Shown one piece after another: positions 54,305-63,180 of a stretch of DNA of 64,000 bases. The position numbers and the translations under genes were made by a program. Positions within the stretch are counted from its first letter, which is position 1, and each line of letters starts with the position of its first letter. Source of the DNA: Deferribacteres bacterium. GTDB lineage: Bacteria; Zhuqueibacterota; Zhuqueibacteria; Zhuqueibacterales; Geothermadaptataceae. The notes beneath the pieces are model-generated. The model was not told the origin of the DNA. It saw nothing but the letters and a program-made list of their open reading frames with translations, and made no database searches. The stretch spans positions 186,001 through 250,000 of the forward strand of contig JACKDF010000009.1 in NCBI GenBank assembly GCA_020633655.1, in the 5' to 3' direction.

Positions 54305-54642
54305 GTTCAATACTCCTGCTTCTTGTTTATTTTGCAAAAATGCTGGTGAAGCTTTTCGTTTGTGTGCTAAGGTGAATGCTGATTTCTTTTCATCTGCGCC
54401 TCATTTTCCAGCATTTGAAAAGTTGTGCTGACCTCCCTGACCAGCCAAGGTATTCGAATTTTTAGATTTTTCACCTGAAATTATACTTCAATTATAAATA
54501 TCCACTTTTAAATATTATGCGCAAAAAGCCCTCTTTTATTTTAAGAAATATTCGTTGAAATTAACGTCCGAATGGATGTTGTTTGCGATTTGAATATTTA
54601 TTATACTCGCTTTGAGCTGCATAATCCTTATTTGGGATACCA
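54305..54642. other. AT-rich divergent intergenic region
   Basis: Separates the CsgG-like gene from the glutamine amidotransferase gene. A possible plus-strand promoter, TTGTTT (54579-54584), 17-bp spacer, TATACT (54602-54607), precedes the amidotransferase ATG by 35 bases. No repeat or RNA signal seen. Confidence 0.45.
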
Positions 54643-55374
54643 ATGAAAAACCAGAAAAACATTCTTATCGTTCAATGTGGAAAAACATATTCTGAACTAT
54701 ACGATCATCATGGCGATTTTGACGATTGGTTGATTGCCGGAATGGGTGTGGATCCGTTGTCATGCACTTCGATCCGAGTTTACGAAGGGGAAAAACTACC
54801 TGATCATCATACCATTGCTGGTGCGATTCTTTCCGGTTCCCATGCCATGGTTACCGAGAGAGCAGATTGGATTGAATATGTAGCTGACTGGGTACGAGCG
54901 GCCGTCTCTGCGAAAATCCCATTGTTGGGTGTGTGTTTTGGGCATCAATTACTGGCTTCTGCGCTCGGGGGAAGAGTCGGTTATAATCCAAATGGGCTGG
55001 AGTTTGGAACTGTAGCCATCGAACGGAAAAATTTCGAAGAAAAGGACGCTTTGTTTGATGAATTACCGAGCACCTTCGAGGCACATGTTTCCCATGCACA
55101 ATCGGTGCTTGAATTGCCACCACGAGCGATCTGCCTGGCTTCCAGCGCCCTCGATTCACACCAGGCATTTCGTTTTGGTGAAATAACGTGGGGTGTGCAA
55201 TTCCATCCGGAATATACCTCCATCGTTACCCGGGAATATATTCGTCAATCTGAAAAGCATTTACGCAAGCAAGGTGAGGATGTGGAGCTCATGTTGCAAC
55301 AGGTGCGGGAAACACCCGACAGCGTGAAAATCCTGCACAATTTTTTTGCCATAGTGCAGGGAGCATCTTCCTAG
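54643..55374 (+). CDS. Class I glutamine amidotransferase
   Basis: 243-residue GATase similar to the amidotransferase domain of GMP synthase. The catalytic triad is readable as Cys in LLGVCFGHQLL (nucleophile elbow), His and Glu in GVQFHPEYTS. SGSHAMVTE forms the oxyanion region. As a stand-alone protein without a synthase partner here, it may hydrolyse gamma-glutamyl compounds or supply ammonia to an unknown enzyme. GGGATACCA precedes the ATG. Confidence 0.88.
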   Translation: MKNQKNILIVQCGKTYSELYDHHGDFDDWLIAGMGVDPLSCTSIRVYEGEKLPDHHTIAGAILSGSHAMVTERADWIEYVADWVRAAVSAKIPLLGVCFGHQLLASALGGRVGYNPNGLEFGTVAIERKNFEEKDALFDELPSTFEAHVSHAQSVLELPPRAICLASSALDSHQAFRFGEITWGVQFHPEYTSIVTREYIRQSEKHLRKQGEDVELMLQQVRETPDSVKILHNFFAIVQGASS

Positions 55375-55473
55375 TCTGATTGCCGTGGTGGCGCTATTGA
55401 GTTTTATTTCTCCTCAAAAAAGCTGTTATACGCGTTTGCAACGATTATTCAATCGACTGGGTTTATTTTCGCA

Positions 55474-57798
55474 TCAAAATTCTACACTTACACCGATTGA
55501 TGGCAAAATTCCAAGCTCAGCTTTGTCGACAATCTTTCGTGCCCAGAAATCGTATTGCGGCTTTCGGGGCAACAGGTTGTTATAGACATTCTGCACATCC
55601 GTAAAGGCGATGAGTGTCCATTTCGCAAAGTTGAAACGTCTATCGATGCGCAGATCGAGAACATGCCCAGGATCAAGTCTGGATTGCAGATAGTCTTGTG
55701 GCAAGTTTTGAATGAGCCCATTGTTTTCTTCAGGTAGATAAACATGTGTGTAGGGAGAACCCGTATAAAAACGAAATTTGCCGCTTACTTCCCAATTCGC
55801 TCCAAATTTATAACCTCCTGAAATATTCAAAATAAATCGCTGATCGTATTGGCCGGGATAAGTTTCTCCGTTTCGGGCGGTATATTCACTTTTACTGTAA
55901 GCCAGACTGATCTGACCGTAGAGCGGTGTTTCCGATAGCTTTTTCTGCAATTGCAGTTCAAAACCATAAGCTTGTCCTTCGCCTTCCGAGACCAAAGGGA
56001 TATAACCAAAAGATTGAAAGTTGTCTTCACGCCCACCATAACCAACACCAGTGTTCGTCAAAATAAGGTAGGAAAGCTCCGGAGTAGCGCCCGTGGGTAG
56101 GTTGCTGTACTTTTTAAAATAAGTCTCGAAAGACAAGTTCGTGTCTTCCATGAGCAGGTGATTGATTCCGGCAACAAGCATATCATTTCGCAGCGGTTTG
56201 AGCTGGCGGTTCACGGGATTGAGCACCCACACATAGGAAGGGGCCTGTTCATAACGCCCGATGCTGGTTTTGAATTTGGTTGTAGTGCTCAAATGCGCAA
56301 TTGCTGAAAATCGTGCCGTTGTGTGAAATTTTTCTTCAATAAAATTATAATAGTCGCCTCGCAACCCCAGGTGCACTTCAAATTTGTTGGCAAACTTGCG
56401 TTCTATTTCCAGGTAGGAGGACAATTTATAATCTGCTGTATCCACTGCGATGGTGTTGGGTAAATGAAGGAGTTCGAGAGGAACCTGCCTGCCGTTGCGG
56501 TCGTAGATTGTATCCGCAAAAGTTGTCGTATTCTCATTGCCGACCCGTTTAAGGCCAAGACCTGCGGACAGTCCATTTGCCTCCGATAAACGGAAATAAC
56601 TATCGACTTTCAGCGTGAATTCATTTTCCGTCGCCTTGCTGCGGAAATATTCCTGTTCGGTGGAATCGATCTGTCGAAAGCGATAAGCATTGTTGTTATT
56701 TCCTGCAATGAAATCCACAAACCCCTCTGAAAATAACCTGCGATACTTAATGCCACTGATAAATTGGTCCTGCTCGTTGCCCATAATGCCCGCATTGGTC
56801 ACTCTGTTTTCCAGTGTCGATTGGTCACGATCAACGCGATCTACTGCTAAAAGTGACATAAGACTCAGCTGCGAAGTCGGGCTCAGATCGTAATGGGCGA
56901 AAAAATTGTAATCTGTGTAAACAGGCACGAATGGCAAGCCCAGGGCTTTGAAGATGATATCAAGGTAACTCCGCCGTGCAGAGAACAAATAACTGCCTTT
57001 ATTTCTGATAGGGCCTTCGAGGTTGAGGCCAAATTGGGTGGCTGAAATAGTCGCTTTTCCACCGAGCCTGTCATTTCTTCCCGGACGTGTGTCGATGGAC
57101 AGCACCGACGACATTTTGTCACCGTATTTTACAGCGAAACCACCCGTGGAAAATTCCATGTTTTCAACGAAATCCAGGTTGAGAAAGCTCAGCGTACCAC
57201 TGCTTAGTCCCTGATTCCCAAAATGATTAATATTCGGCACCTCAAGTCCGTTGATGAGATAAAGATTCTCCGAGGGCCCGCCGCCACGCACCAGCAAATC
57301 ATTTCTCCCGCCATCATTGATGACGGCCACACCGGGCAGCGTTGCTGCCGTTCGAACGACATCCTCAAAACCACCGGGGAAGCGACGAATTTCTTCGCGG
57401 GAGAGCAGCGTTGTGCTGACAGGTGCAAGATTAGCCTGAGTGAAATATCCTGCAGTTACTGTGATCGTTTCACCAGCAACTGTCGAAGGCACGAGGCTGA
57501 CATTGACAGTTGCCGGGCTGCTCAGGTTGACAATGATGTCCGTTTTTAATAATACTTCGTAGCCAATGTAACTGAATTGCAGGCGATATGTGCCCGGCTG
57601 CAGCTTGTCGATGCGAAAGTTCCCGGAAGTATCTGTCGATACACCACGCAATGTTCCCGGAATTGAGACATTCACACCGATCAGGTGTTCCTGCGTCTTT
57701 GCATCTTTCACATGCCCGACGATAACGCCGTTATTTTGCGCGAATAATTCCCCGGCCAGAGTTAGGAGAAGTGATATGAGTAAAATTGATTTTTTCAT
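55474..57798 (-). CDS. TonB-dependent outer-membrane receptor
   Basis: 774 residues. Signal peptide MKKSILLISLLLTLAGELFA; residues ~25-105 are a CarboxypepD-reg-like domain (GHVKDAKTQEHLIGVNVSI, STDTSGNFRIDKL); ~130-235 the TonB plug (SREEIRRFPGGFEDVVRTAA, LVRGGGPSENLYLING); the rest a 22-strand barrel ending in a hydrophobic SIGVSVEF strand with terminal Phe. It imports a siderophore, cobalamin or oligosaccharide, or acts as a surface assembly protein; no SusD partner is adjacent, so a SusCD pair is unlikely. Confidence 0.93.
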   Translation of the reverse strand: MKKSILLISLLLTLAGELFAQNNGVIVGHVKDAKTQEHLIGVNVSIPGTLRGVSTDTSGNFRIDKLQPGTYRLQFSYIGYEVLLKTDIIVNLSSPATVNVSLVPSTVAGETITVTAGYFTQANLAPVSTTLLSREEIRRFPGGFEDVVRTAATLPGVAVINDGGRNDLLVRGGGPSENLYLINGLEVPNINHFGNQGLSSGTLSFLNLDFVENMEFSTGGFAVKYGDKMSSVLSIDTRPGRNDRLGGKATISATQFGLNLEGPIRNKGSYLFSARRSYLDIIFKALGLPFVPVYTDYNFFAHYDLSPTSQLSLMSLLAVDRVDRDQSTLENRVTNAGIMGNEQDQFISGIKYRRLFSEGFVDFIAGNNNNAYRFRQIDSTEQEYFRSKATENEFTLKVDSYFRLSEANGLSAGLGLKRVGNENTTTFADTIYDRNGRQVPLELLHLPNTIAVDTADYKLSSYLEIERKFANKFEVHLGLRGDYYNFIEEKFHTTARFSAIAHLSTTTKFKTSIGRYEQAPSYVWVLNPVNRQLKPLRNDMLVAGINHLLMEDTNLSFETYFKKYSNLPTGATPELSYLILTNTGVGYGGREDNFQSFGYIPLVSEGEGQAYGFELQLQKKLSETPLYGQISLAYSKSEYTARNGETYPGQYDQRFILNISGGYKFGANWEVSGKFRFYTGSPYTHVYLPEENNGLIQNLPQDYLQSRLDPGHVLDLRIDRRFNFAKWTLIAFTDVQNVYNNLLPRKPQYDFWARKIVDKAELGILPSIGVSVEF

Positions 57799-57877
57799 TT
57801 TTCTCTATTAGGTTTTGTAATTGTGAATTCTATCTGTTATAACCCGCTTTATTCAAACAATGCTGAACGTGTACGAT

Positions 57878-57989
57878 GGGGGCTGTGTCAAAACATGTAA
57901 CGCAACATTTATGTCGTAAGTTTAGACTCAAAAATGAGCGACATAAATGTCGCGTTACGGCCATTAAATCATGTTTTGACTCAGCCCCC
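57878..57989. repeat. 112-bp palindromic element, copy 2
   Basis: Ends GGGGGCTGTGTCAAAACATG and CATGTTTTGACTCAGCCCCC are inverted repeats; an inner CGACATAAATGTCG palindrome is shared with copy 1 at 1432-1540. It lies between the TonB receptor start and the DUF523 gene stop. Confidence 0.85.
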
Positions 57990-58057
57990 AATCATGGAGT
58001 TTATGAATAAAGCAGGATGAGTGATTTAGTATAAGTCTTGTGATTAGTCCTGATTCT

Positions 58058-59020
58058 TCACAAGTCGCGCCCTTTGCCTGAATCACGAATTTCTCTAAGC
58101 GACTCCGGATAAGGTTCAAAATAAGCTTGCTGTGCTAAGTAATGCTCGTTAAAGCGTGCGATCCAGGCGCGTAAAACGCTGAGCAATGCTGATAAAGGCA
58201 ATTTCTTCTGACGGTATTTTTCCAGTGCATCGAGAAACCAGGCTTTTTCCTCTGCATTTAAATTCTTGGAGAAATAACCAAATCCATGCAACAGGACATT
58301 GATGTGGGAGCCGACATGGGGAATACGGCTGAACACGCGTGCCAGCTCGACTTCGTACTCCTCTGTTACCGTCGAAAAGGTTTTTTTCTCTGAATTTGCC
58401 GCAATTTGGCCCAGACGCCGCATCGCTTTTTGATTATATGCCATGAAAATGAATTTGTTTTTTGCCTGAAACGAGACCAGCTCCTTCATTGAACCGGAAT
58501 TTTTCACCTGTCTGAAGCGGGCGACAGCAAAAATACGTGTGAGAAAATGTTCACGAATTCGGAAATTGCGTAGCCGTCCTTCCTCTTCCACTGCAAGATG
58601 GGGGAATTTATCCAGAACAGCCTTGGCGAAAAAACCAATGCTGTTGGCCATTGGTTGGCCTTTTTCGGAGTAGACACGGACGTCTTTCGGTCCGCAGGAG
58701 GGACTGCGGCTTTTCAGAATAAAACCATCAATTTGTGTTAAGGTTGTCAAAAATTTTTGCGAAAACTCATGCATTGGTTTTGTTAAATCCGAGTTCGTAG
58801 CTGGCTGAATAAGTCTGAAATCTCCCGCTTTCGACACGATGCGAATGGGTTCCCGTGGTGTGCCAAGTCCCAATTCAACCTCAGGACAAACCGGGATAAA
58901 TTCAACCAGATCCCGCAAATTACGAATAAATTCATCGGCGATGATCTGACCGTTGAACCGGCATGCTTCGTGTTCAATGCATGTGCTGATAACGATTCGT
59001 GGTTTAAGTGGCTGATCCAT
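58058..59020 (-). CDS. DUF523-DUF1722 protein (YbgA-type)
   Basis: 320 residues. The DUF523 domain (residues ~8-150) has STCIEHEACRFNG and LKSRSPSCGPKDV with Cys residues that could bind metal or a cofactor; the DUF1722 domain (~190-310) is helical (KFIFMAYNQKAMRRLG). Proteins of this type often sit beside photolyase and B12-dependent MerR regulators, as here, suggesting a light- or DNA-damage-related role that is not biochemically defined. The promoter and repeats at 59058-59086 match those of the divergent regulator. GAGGTG precedes the ATG. Confidence 0.9.
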   Translation of the reverse strand: MDQPLKPRIVISTCIEHEACRFNGQIIADEFIRNLRDLVEFIPVCPEVELGLGTPREPIRIVSKAGDFRLIQPATNSDLTKPMHEFSQKFLTTLTQIDGFILKSRSPSCGPKDVRVYSEKGQPMANSIGFFAKAVLDKFPHLAVEEEGRLRNFRIREHFLTRIFAVARFRQVKNSGSMKELVSFQAKNKFIFMAYNQKAMRRLGQIAANSEKKTFSTVTEEYEVELARVFSRIPHVGSHINVLLHGFGYFSKNLNAEEKAWFLDALEKYRQKKLPLSALLSVLRAWIARFNEHYLAQQAYFEPYPESLREIRDSGKGRDL

Positions 59021-59057
59021 GACACCTCACTTTGAGAATAGAGACTAATTTTCGACA

Positions 59058-59086
59058 AATATATCTTTTTGTCTAAATAATGTCAA
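59058..59086 (-). promoter_or_regulatory. Consensus promoter with CarH-type 11-bp direct repeats, before the DUF523-DUF1722 gene
   Basis: Minus strand: TTGACA (59086-59081), 17-bp spacer, TATATT (59063-59058). TTGACA and TAGACA are direct repeats 11 bp apart, both fitting the TnnACA core of Thermus CarH operator repeats; the first is the -35 box, the second lies in the spacer. Confidence 0.75.
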
Positions 59087-59225
59087 TGTTTTTCTACTGG
59101 ATTAATTTTCATCCTGGTTGCAGAGGTACGACCCTGGATTAGGCAGATGATATCCTCTGTCCATCCTTAATTCTATGAATACATGAAAAAATCAGGTTAG
59201 TAAAATTTTGGATAATTTAATAGGT

Positions 59226-59370
59226 CAATTCCGGCAAATTTTTAACCGGAATCCACTTCAATTAGCCTCAAAAATAAATGGATTTTGCTTCACCGGCTTT
59301 TGGCTCTGAAAAAACATTTTAAAATGAAGTTCCGCGAAGCATAATGACGAAAAAAAAGCATTTCCGGATG
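59226..59370. repeat. CCGGAATCCA-type dispersed repeat, copy 2
   Basis: Shares AACCGGAATCCACT, AAATGGATTTTGCTTCACCG and the terminal GCATTTCCGGATG-like end with copy 1 at 6404-6530. It lies within the 59021-59482 intergenic region between the two divergent light-response genes. Confidence 0.7.
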
Positions 59371-59448
59371 GTTACTAATTAAATTGTCTCTATCCTGCTT
59401 TAACGATTTGATGTCATTAAATTGACAATTGGTCTGTCTAATTAAATA

Positions 59449-59477
59449 TTGACAATTTTTAGACAATTTCTTATAAT
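59449..59477 (+). promoter_or_regulatory. Consensus promoter with CarH-type 11-bp direct repeats, before the regulator gene
   Basis: TTGACA (59449-59454), exactly 17 bp, TATAAT (59472-59477). TTGACA and TAGACA (59460-59465) are 11 bp apart, as on the opposite side. The -10 box ends 5 bases before the start codon. Confidence 0.85.
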
Positions 59478-59482
59478 CTCCC

Positions 59483-60436
59483 ATGCAAAAAGAACATGCT
59501 TATACAATTCGCGTCGTTGCGGAGCAGTCTGGCTTGAGTCAACATATCATCCGCATGTGGGAGCGACGTTACACGGCTGTAAATCCCAAACGCACGGAGA
59601 CAAACCGCCGTCTTTACTCCGCTCAGGATATCGAGAAGTTGCGTTTGCTGCGTGTCGCCACTGCAGCAGGGCACAATATCAGTCGGATTGCGCATTTGTC
59701 CATTGTGGAACTACGGGACATCACTTCCCGGTTATCGACAGACAAAACACCAATTGGCGGTGTGGAGGTCTTGTCACAGCGAACAAATTGGGCTGGGGCA
59801 GAAGAATTCTTGCATAAATCCCTGCAATGTGTCGAACGGTTCAACGATCGGGAATTAAGGAAAATTTTACTGCAGGCATCCGTTCACTTGAGCCTTCCGG
59901 ACCTGATGGATAAACTAATCGCTCCATTTATGATGAAGGTTGGCGAAAATTGGCAAAACGGGTCTTTTCGCATTGCCCATGAACACCTGGCTACAGCGGT
60001 CGTCAAGTGGTTCCTGGCCCATCTTCGGTCTGCAGACGATAGCGCCGGTTTTTCTCCGGCAGCAATAGTCGCCACCCCGGCGGGGCAACTGCATGAAATC
60101 GGTGCCTTAATGGCTTCGATGACGGCAATGTCCGAGGGATGGAATACTGTGTATTTGGGCACTGATTTGCCGGTACAGGAAATTGCGCTGGCAGCGCTGG
60201 AGAAAAAAGCGCGGGCGATTCTGCTAAGCCTTATATACCCGGTGGATGATCCTTTTATGGCGGACGAAATTCAAAAACTTTCCGGTTTGCTTCATGATAA
60301 AACCACGATCATCGTTGGAGGCCAGGCTGCGAAAGCCTACAAAAACAAACTTTCATCCAGTCGCACTATTGTGTTGGAGAGTTTATCCGAGTTCCGTGAG
60401 CAACTTCGGGAACTTCGCCAACAAATTCAGCCATAA
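59483..60436 (+). CDS. CarH/LitR-type MerR regulator with B12-binding domain
   Basis: 317 residues. N-terminal MerR helix-turn-helix (YTIRVVAEQSGLSQHIIRMW, RRLYSAQDIEKLRLL), a four-helix cobalamin cap with W157-x9-E167-H168, and a Rossmann B12-binding domain with His204 (LHEIG) as predicted lower axial ligand. In CarH the adenosylcobalamin tetramer represses DNA repair and carotenoid genes in the dark and falls apart in light. The residue after Trp157 is Gln, where Thermus CarH has the His that captures cobalt after photolysis. An in-frame TAA inside the -10 box fixes the start here, giving an apparently leaderless message. Photolyase follows 148 bases downstream. Confidence 0.92.
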   Translation: MQKEHAYTIRVVAEQSGLSQHIIRMWERRYTAVNPKRTETNRRLYSAQDIEKLRLLRVATAAGHNISRIAHLSIVELRDITSRLSTDKTPIGGVEVLSQRTNWAGAEEFLHKSLQCVERFNDRELRKILLQASVHLSLPDLMDKLIAPFMMKVGENWQNGSFRIAHEHLATAVVKWFLAHLRSADDSAGFSPAAIVATPAGQLHEIGALMASMTAMSEGWNTVYLGTDLPVQEIALAALEKKARAILLSLIYPVDDPFMADEIQKLSGLLHDKTTIIVGGQAAKAYKNKLSSSRTIVLESLSEFREQLRELRQQIQP

Positions 60437-60584
60437 CATGCTCAATTTGCCCTTGGAAAAGATCAGGTTTCGCATGGTATCTGAGCATCATCCCGGTTCC
60501 TGAGCTTGCGGTCGGAACAACCGTTCCACCAGCAACACTGTGGATAAAATCTGAAAATCCTTACAAAATTTATTTGAAAAACGC

Positions 60585-62045
60585 ATGAAGATTCCTGTTA
60601 ACCGAATAACACTGTGCAATAAAAACAGCCTCAATTTTGAGGGCGATTACGTACTCTACTGGATGATCGCCAATAGACGCACCACGTGGAATTACAGTCT
60701 GCAACATGCCGCGGATTATGCCGATTTACTGCAAAAACCCCTCGTCATCCTGGAGGCTTTGCGTTGCGGATACCCGTGGGCCAGCGATCGTTTGCACAAG
60801 TTTATCATCGATGGCATGGTGGCCAACCAGCAGGCACTGGCGCACAAACCAGTCACTTATTATCCCTATATTGAACCCGAAGCTGGTGCTGGCAAAGGAT
60901 TGCTGGCGTCCCTGGCTTCAAGGGCATGTGTCGTCATTACGGATGATTTCCCCGCATTTATGCTCCCCGCAATGATAAATGCAGCGGCGCAGCAGGTTCC
61001 TGTCCGAATGGAAAAAGTCGATTCCAATGGCCTGTTGCCAATGCGTTCCTGTGCAGAAGTCTTTCCGACAGCATACGCCTTCCGTCGTTATATTCAAAAA
61101 AACTTGGCGCAGCATCTCGGCGATTTCCCGGAGGCGGATCCTTTGGATGGGCGGTATATCCCGTCGCCTTACAACCTTGAAGCTTCTATAACGAGGCGAT
61201 GGCCGCAAGCGGATTTGCACAGCTTTCAAAAGAATGCACAGCACTTACAAAATCTGCCAATCGACCACTCCGTGGTGACAGTGGATGAACTGGGCGGGGC
61301 ACTCGAAGCATCTTCGACCCTTCAGCGTTTTCTCGATAGTCGCTTAGCCAAATATTCTGAATTGCGCAATCAGGTTCAGACCGAAGTCACGAGTGGTTTG
61401 TCTCCTTATTTGCATTTCGGGCACATCAGTGTGCACGAAATTTTTCAAAGCGTTGCAATGGGTGAAAACTGGTCGCCGGAGATGCTGGCACCCACCACAC
61501 GCGGCAATCGCGAGGGGTGGTGGGGAATGAGCGCGGCAGCGGAGGCTTTTCTGGATGAACTGATAACCTGGCGCGAGCTTGGATTTAATATGTGCACCAA
61601 CAATTCAAAATATGCCGCTTATGAGTCCCTCCCCCACTGGGCGCTCACCACACTGGCTGAGCACGAACAGGACGCACGGCCGTATGTTTATACGTTGCAG
61701 GATTTTGAACAAGCGCAAACCCACGATGCCCTGTGGAATGCAGCCCAGGTGCAACTCCTACGCGAAGGCCGGATTCATAATTATTTGCGCATGTTATGGG
61801 GGAAGAAAATCCTTGAATGGACGTCTTCACCCCGAGAAGCCCTTGCTGTGATGATCGAACTGAACAACAAATATGCATTGGATGGCCGTGATCCCAATTC
61901 CTACAGCGGGATATTTTGGGTACTTGGCCGCTACGACCGTGCCTGGGGGCCCGAACGTCCGGTGTTTGGGAAAATTCGCTACATGAGCTCGGATAATACC
62001 CGCAGAAAAATGCAGGTGGATGATTATATCAGGAAGTATTCCTGA
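60585..62045 (+). CDS. Deoxyribodipyrimidine photolyase, class II
   Basis: 486 residues. Light-driven repair of cyclobutane pyrimidine dimers using FAD. VLYWMIANRRTTWNYSL in the alpha/beta N-terminal domain is the class II start; the FAD domain holds WGKKILEW, ALDGRDPNSYSGIFWVLG with substrate and flavin contacts, and RYMSSDNTRRK at the C-terminus. It lies downstream of the B12-dependent regulator on the same strand and is likely under its control. An AT-rich gap with no strong independent promoter separates them. A diverged copy of its last 31 codons remains at 62795. Confidence 0.95.
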   Translation: MKIPVNRITLCNKNSLNFEGDYVLYWMIANRRTTWNYSLQHAADYADLLQKPLVILEALRCGYPWASDRLHKFIIDGMVANQQALAHKPVTYYPYIEPEAGAGKGLLASLASRACVVITDDFPAFMLPAMINAAAQQVPVRMEKVDSNGLLPMRSCAEVFPTAYAFRRYIQKNLAQHLGDFPEADPLDGRYIPSPYNLEASITRRWPQADLHSFQKNAQHLQNLPIDHSVVTVDELGGALEASSTLQRFLDSRLAKYSELRNQVQTEVTSGLSPYLHFGHISVHEIFQSVAMGENWSPEMLAPTTRGNREGWWGMSAAAEAFLDELITWRELGFNMCTNNSKYAAYESLPHWALTTLAEHEQDARPYVYTLQDFEQAQTHDALWNAAQVQLLREGRIHNYLRMLWGKKILEWTSSPREALAVMIELNNKYALDGRDPNSYSGIFWVLGRYDRAWGPERPVFGKIRYMSSDNTRRKMQVDDYIRKYS

Positions 62046-62217
62046 GGTTGGTCCCGTCTAAATCTCCGGTTTCCTAACCAATTTGAACAGTTGCAAATAT
62101 ACAGATAAAAAGAGCAAAATATTTTAATTGATTCAGAGTAGTAATACCCTAAATTTAGAAGTCACCAAGTACCAAACTTTAAGATTAGAAGCCACTGTTT
62201 ATATAGGATAAATTCAA

Positions 62218-62511
62218 TTGAATTATAATTTTGAATGGGATCCGCACAAAGCACAACAAAATCTGCAAAAACATAAAATAAATTTCGAAAGCGCAACGGA
62301 GATATTTTCGGATCCATTTTCAATATCAATATTTGACGATGAACATAGCGCCACGGAAGATCGATGGGTATCCATTGGGAAAGATCATAGTAATAATGTA
62401 TTGGTTGTAATACATACATTTCGAGAAATAAGTACAAATGAATCGAATATTCGAATAATTTCTGCACGAAAAACAATAAAGAATGAAATAAAACAATACG
62501 AGGCTATATAA
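62218..62511 (+). CDS. brnT: BrnT family toxin
   Basis: 97-residue ribonuclease toxin of type II BrnT/BrnA systems. FEWDPHKAQQNLQKH, NFESATEIFSDP, HSATEDRW and the conserved IRIISARK near the end are the family pattern. It would cleave RNA in the cytoplasm unless bound by BrnA. The start is TTG at 62218, supported by AGGAT 8 bases upstream; no ATG is available at the conserved N-terminus. The antitoxin gene follows after 3 bases. Confidence 0.93.
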   Translation: MNYNFEWDPHKAQQNLQKHKINFESATEIFSDPFSISIFDDEHSATEDRWVSIGKDHSNNVLVVIHTFREISTNESNIRIISARKTIKNEIKQYEAI

Positions 62512-62514
62512 CAT

Positions 62515-62715
62515 ATGAAAAATGAATATGATTTTTCTAAAGGTGAGCGAGGTAAATTCTACAATCCTGATGCAAAGTTCAACTTGCCTATCTATTTAGA
62601 AAAAGATATTGAGGAGTTTCTCCGGAAGCATGCACAGGCAAAAAATGTAGAAATCCAGGTGCTTGTCAATGAATGGTTGCGCAATAATATTCGATCAGTA
62701 AAATCTATTTTGTAG
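62515..62715 (+). CDS. brnA: BrnA family antitoxin
   Basis: 66-residue ribbon-helix-helix antitoxin. MKNEYDFSKGERGKFY is the BrnA N-terminus that wraps the toxin; NLPIYLEKDIEEFL and VLVNEWLRNNI form the DNA-binding RHH part that represses the operon. It follows brnT with a 3-base gap. At 66 residues it is shorter than many BrnA proteins but retains both regions. Confidence 0.92.
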   Translation: MKNEYDFSKGERGKFYNPDAKFNLPIYLEKDIEEFLRKHAQAKNVEIQVLVNEWLRNNIRSVKSIL

Positions 62716-62794
62716 TTAGACACCCTTCGAATCACGGTGATAATCTAAATCAGAATCAAAAAGACGAATCCACCCCCAAATTCGAAGTTGCACG

Positions 62795-62890
62795 CCGGAG
62801 GGGCCCATCTTCGACAAAATTCGCTACCTGAGCTCGGATAATACCCGGCGCAAAATGCAGGTGGATGTTTATATTCGAAAATACGCTTGA
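62795..62890 (+). pseudogene. C-terminal fragment of a second class II photolyase
   Basis: Translates as PEGPIFDKIRYLSSDNTRRK and a further 11 residues ending YIRKYA before TGA. 25 of 31 residues equal the C-terminus of the intact photolyase at 60585-62045. Sequence upstream of Pro-Glu is unrelated. It is a decayed relic, not an exact duplicate. Confidence 0.85.
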
Positions 62891-63090
62891 TGCCTGCCAT
62901 CCCTTGACCTTTTCTCCTTCCCTTCCTGTCCGAACTATTTCTAATAACCAAATTAAAAGAATACAACGCATTGTTAAAATGATGAGGTGCATTATTTGAA
63001 CTCAACTCTAAACGAATAGTGCAAAAGTGAATGTGGATCGGAAGATTTTTGCTCTGTTTAAGGTAAAGTCCGAATTACTAGCCAAATAAA

Positions 63091-63180
63091 TGGAATTTTA
63101 AAAACGCCGAGTCGCCGGGGCACAGAGTCCCGCGGAGATTTATAATAAGATGCTTTGCGTCTTTACGTCTTGGCATTAAA
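63091..63180 (+). repeat. CGCAGAG-type repeat, copy 2
   Basis: TGGAATTTTAAAAACGCCGAGT...GCACAGAGTCCCGCGGAGA...TTTGCGTCTTTACGTC parallels 39493-39595 (minus strand). Confidence 0.65.

Noticed and set aside
62326..62514. Minus-strand frames over the BrnT gene
   Set aside because: They are antisense shadows of a gene with an unmistakable family pattern.
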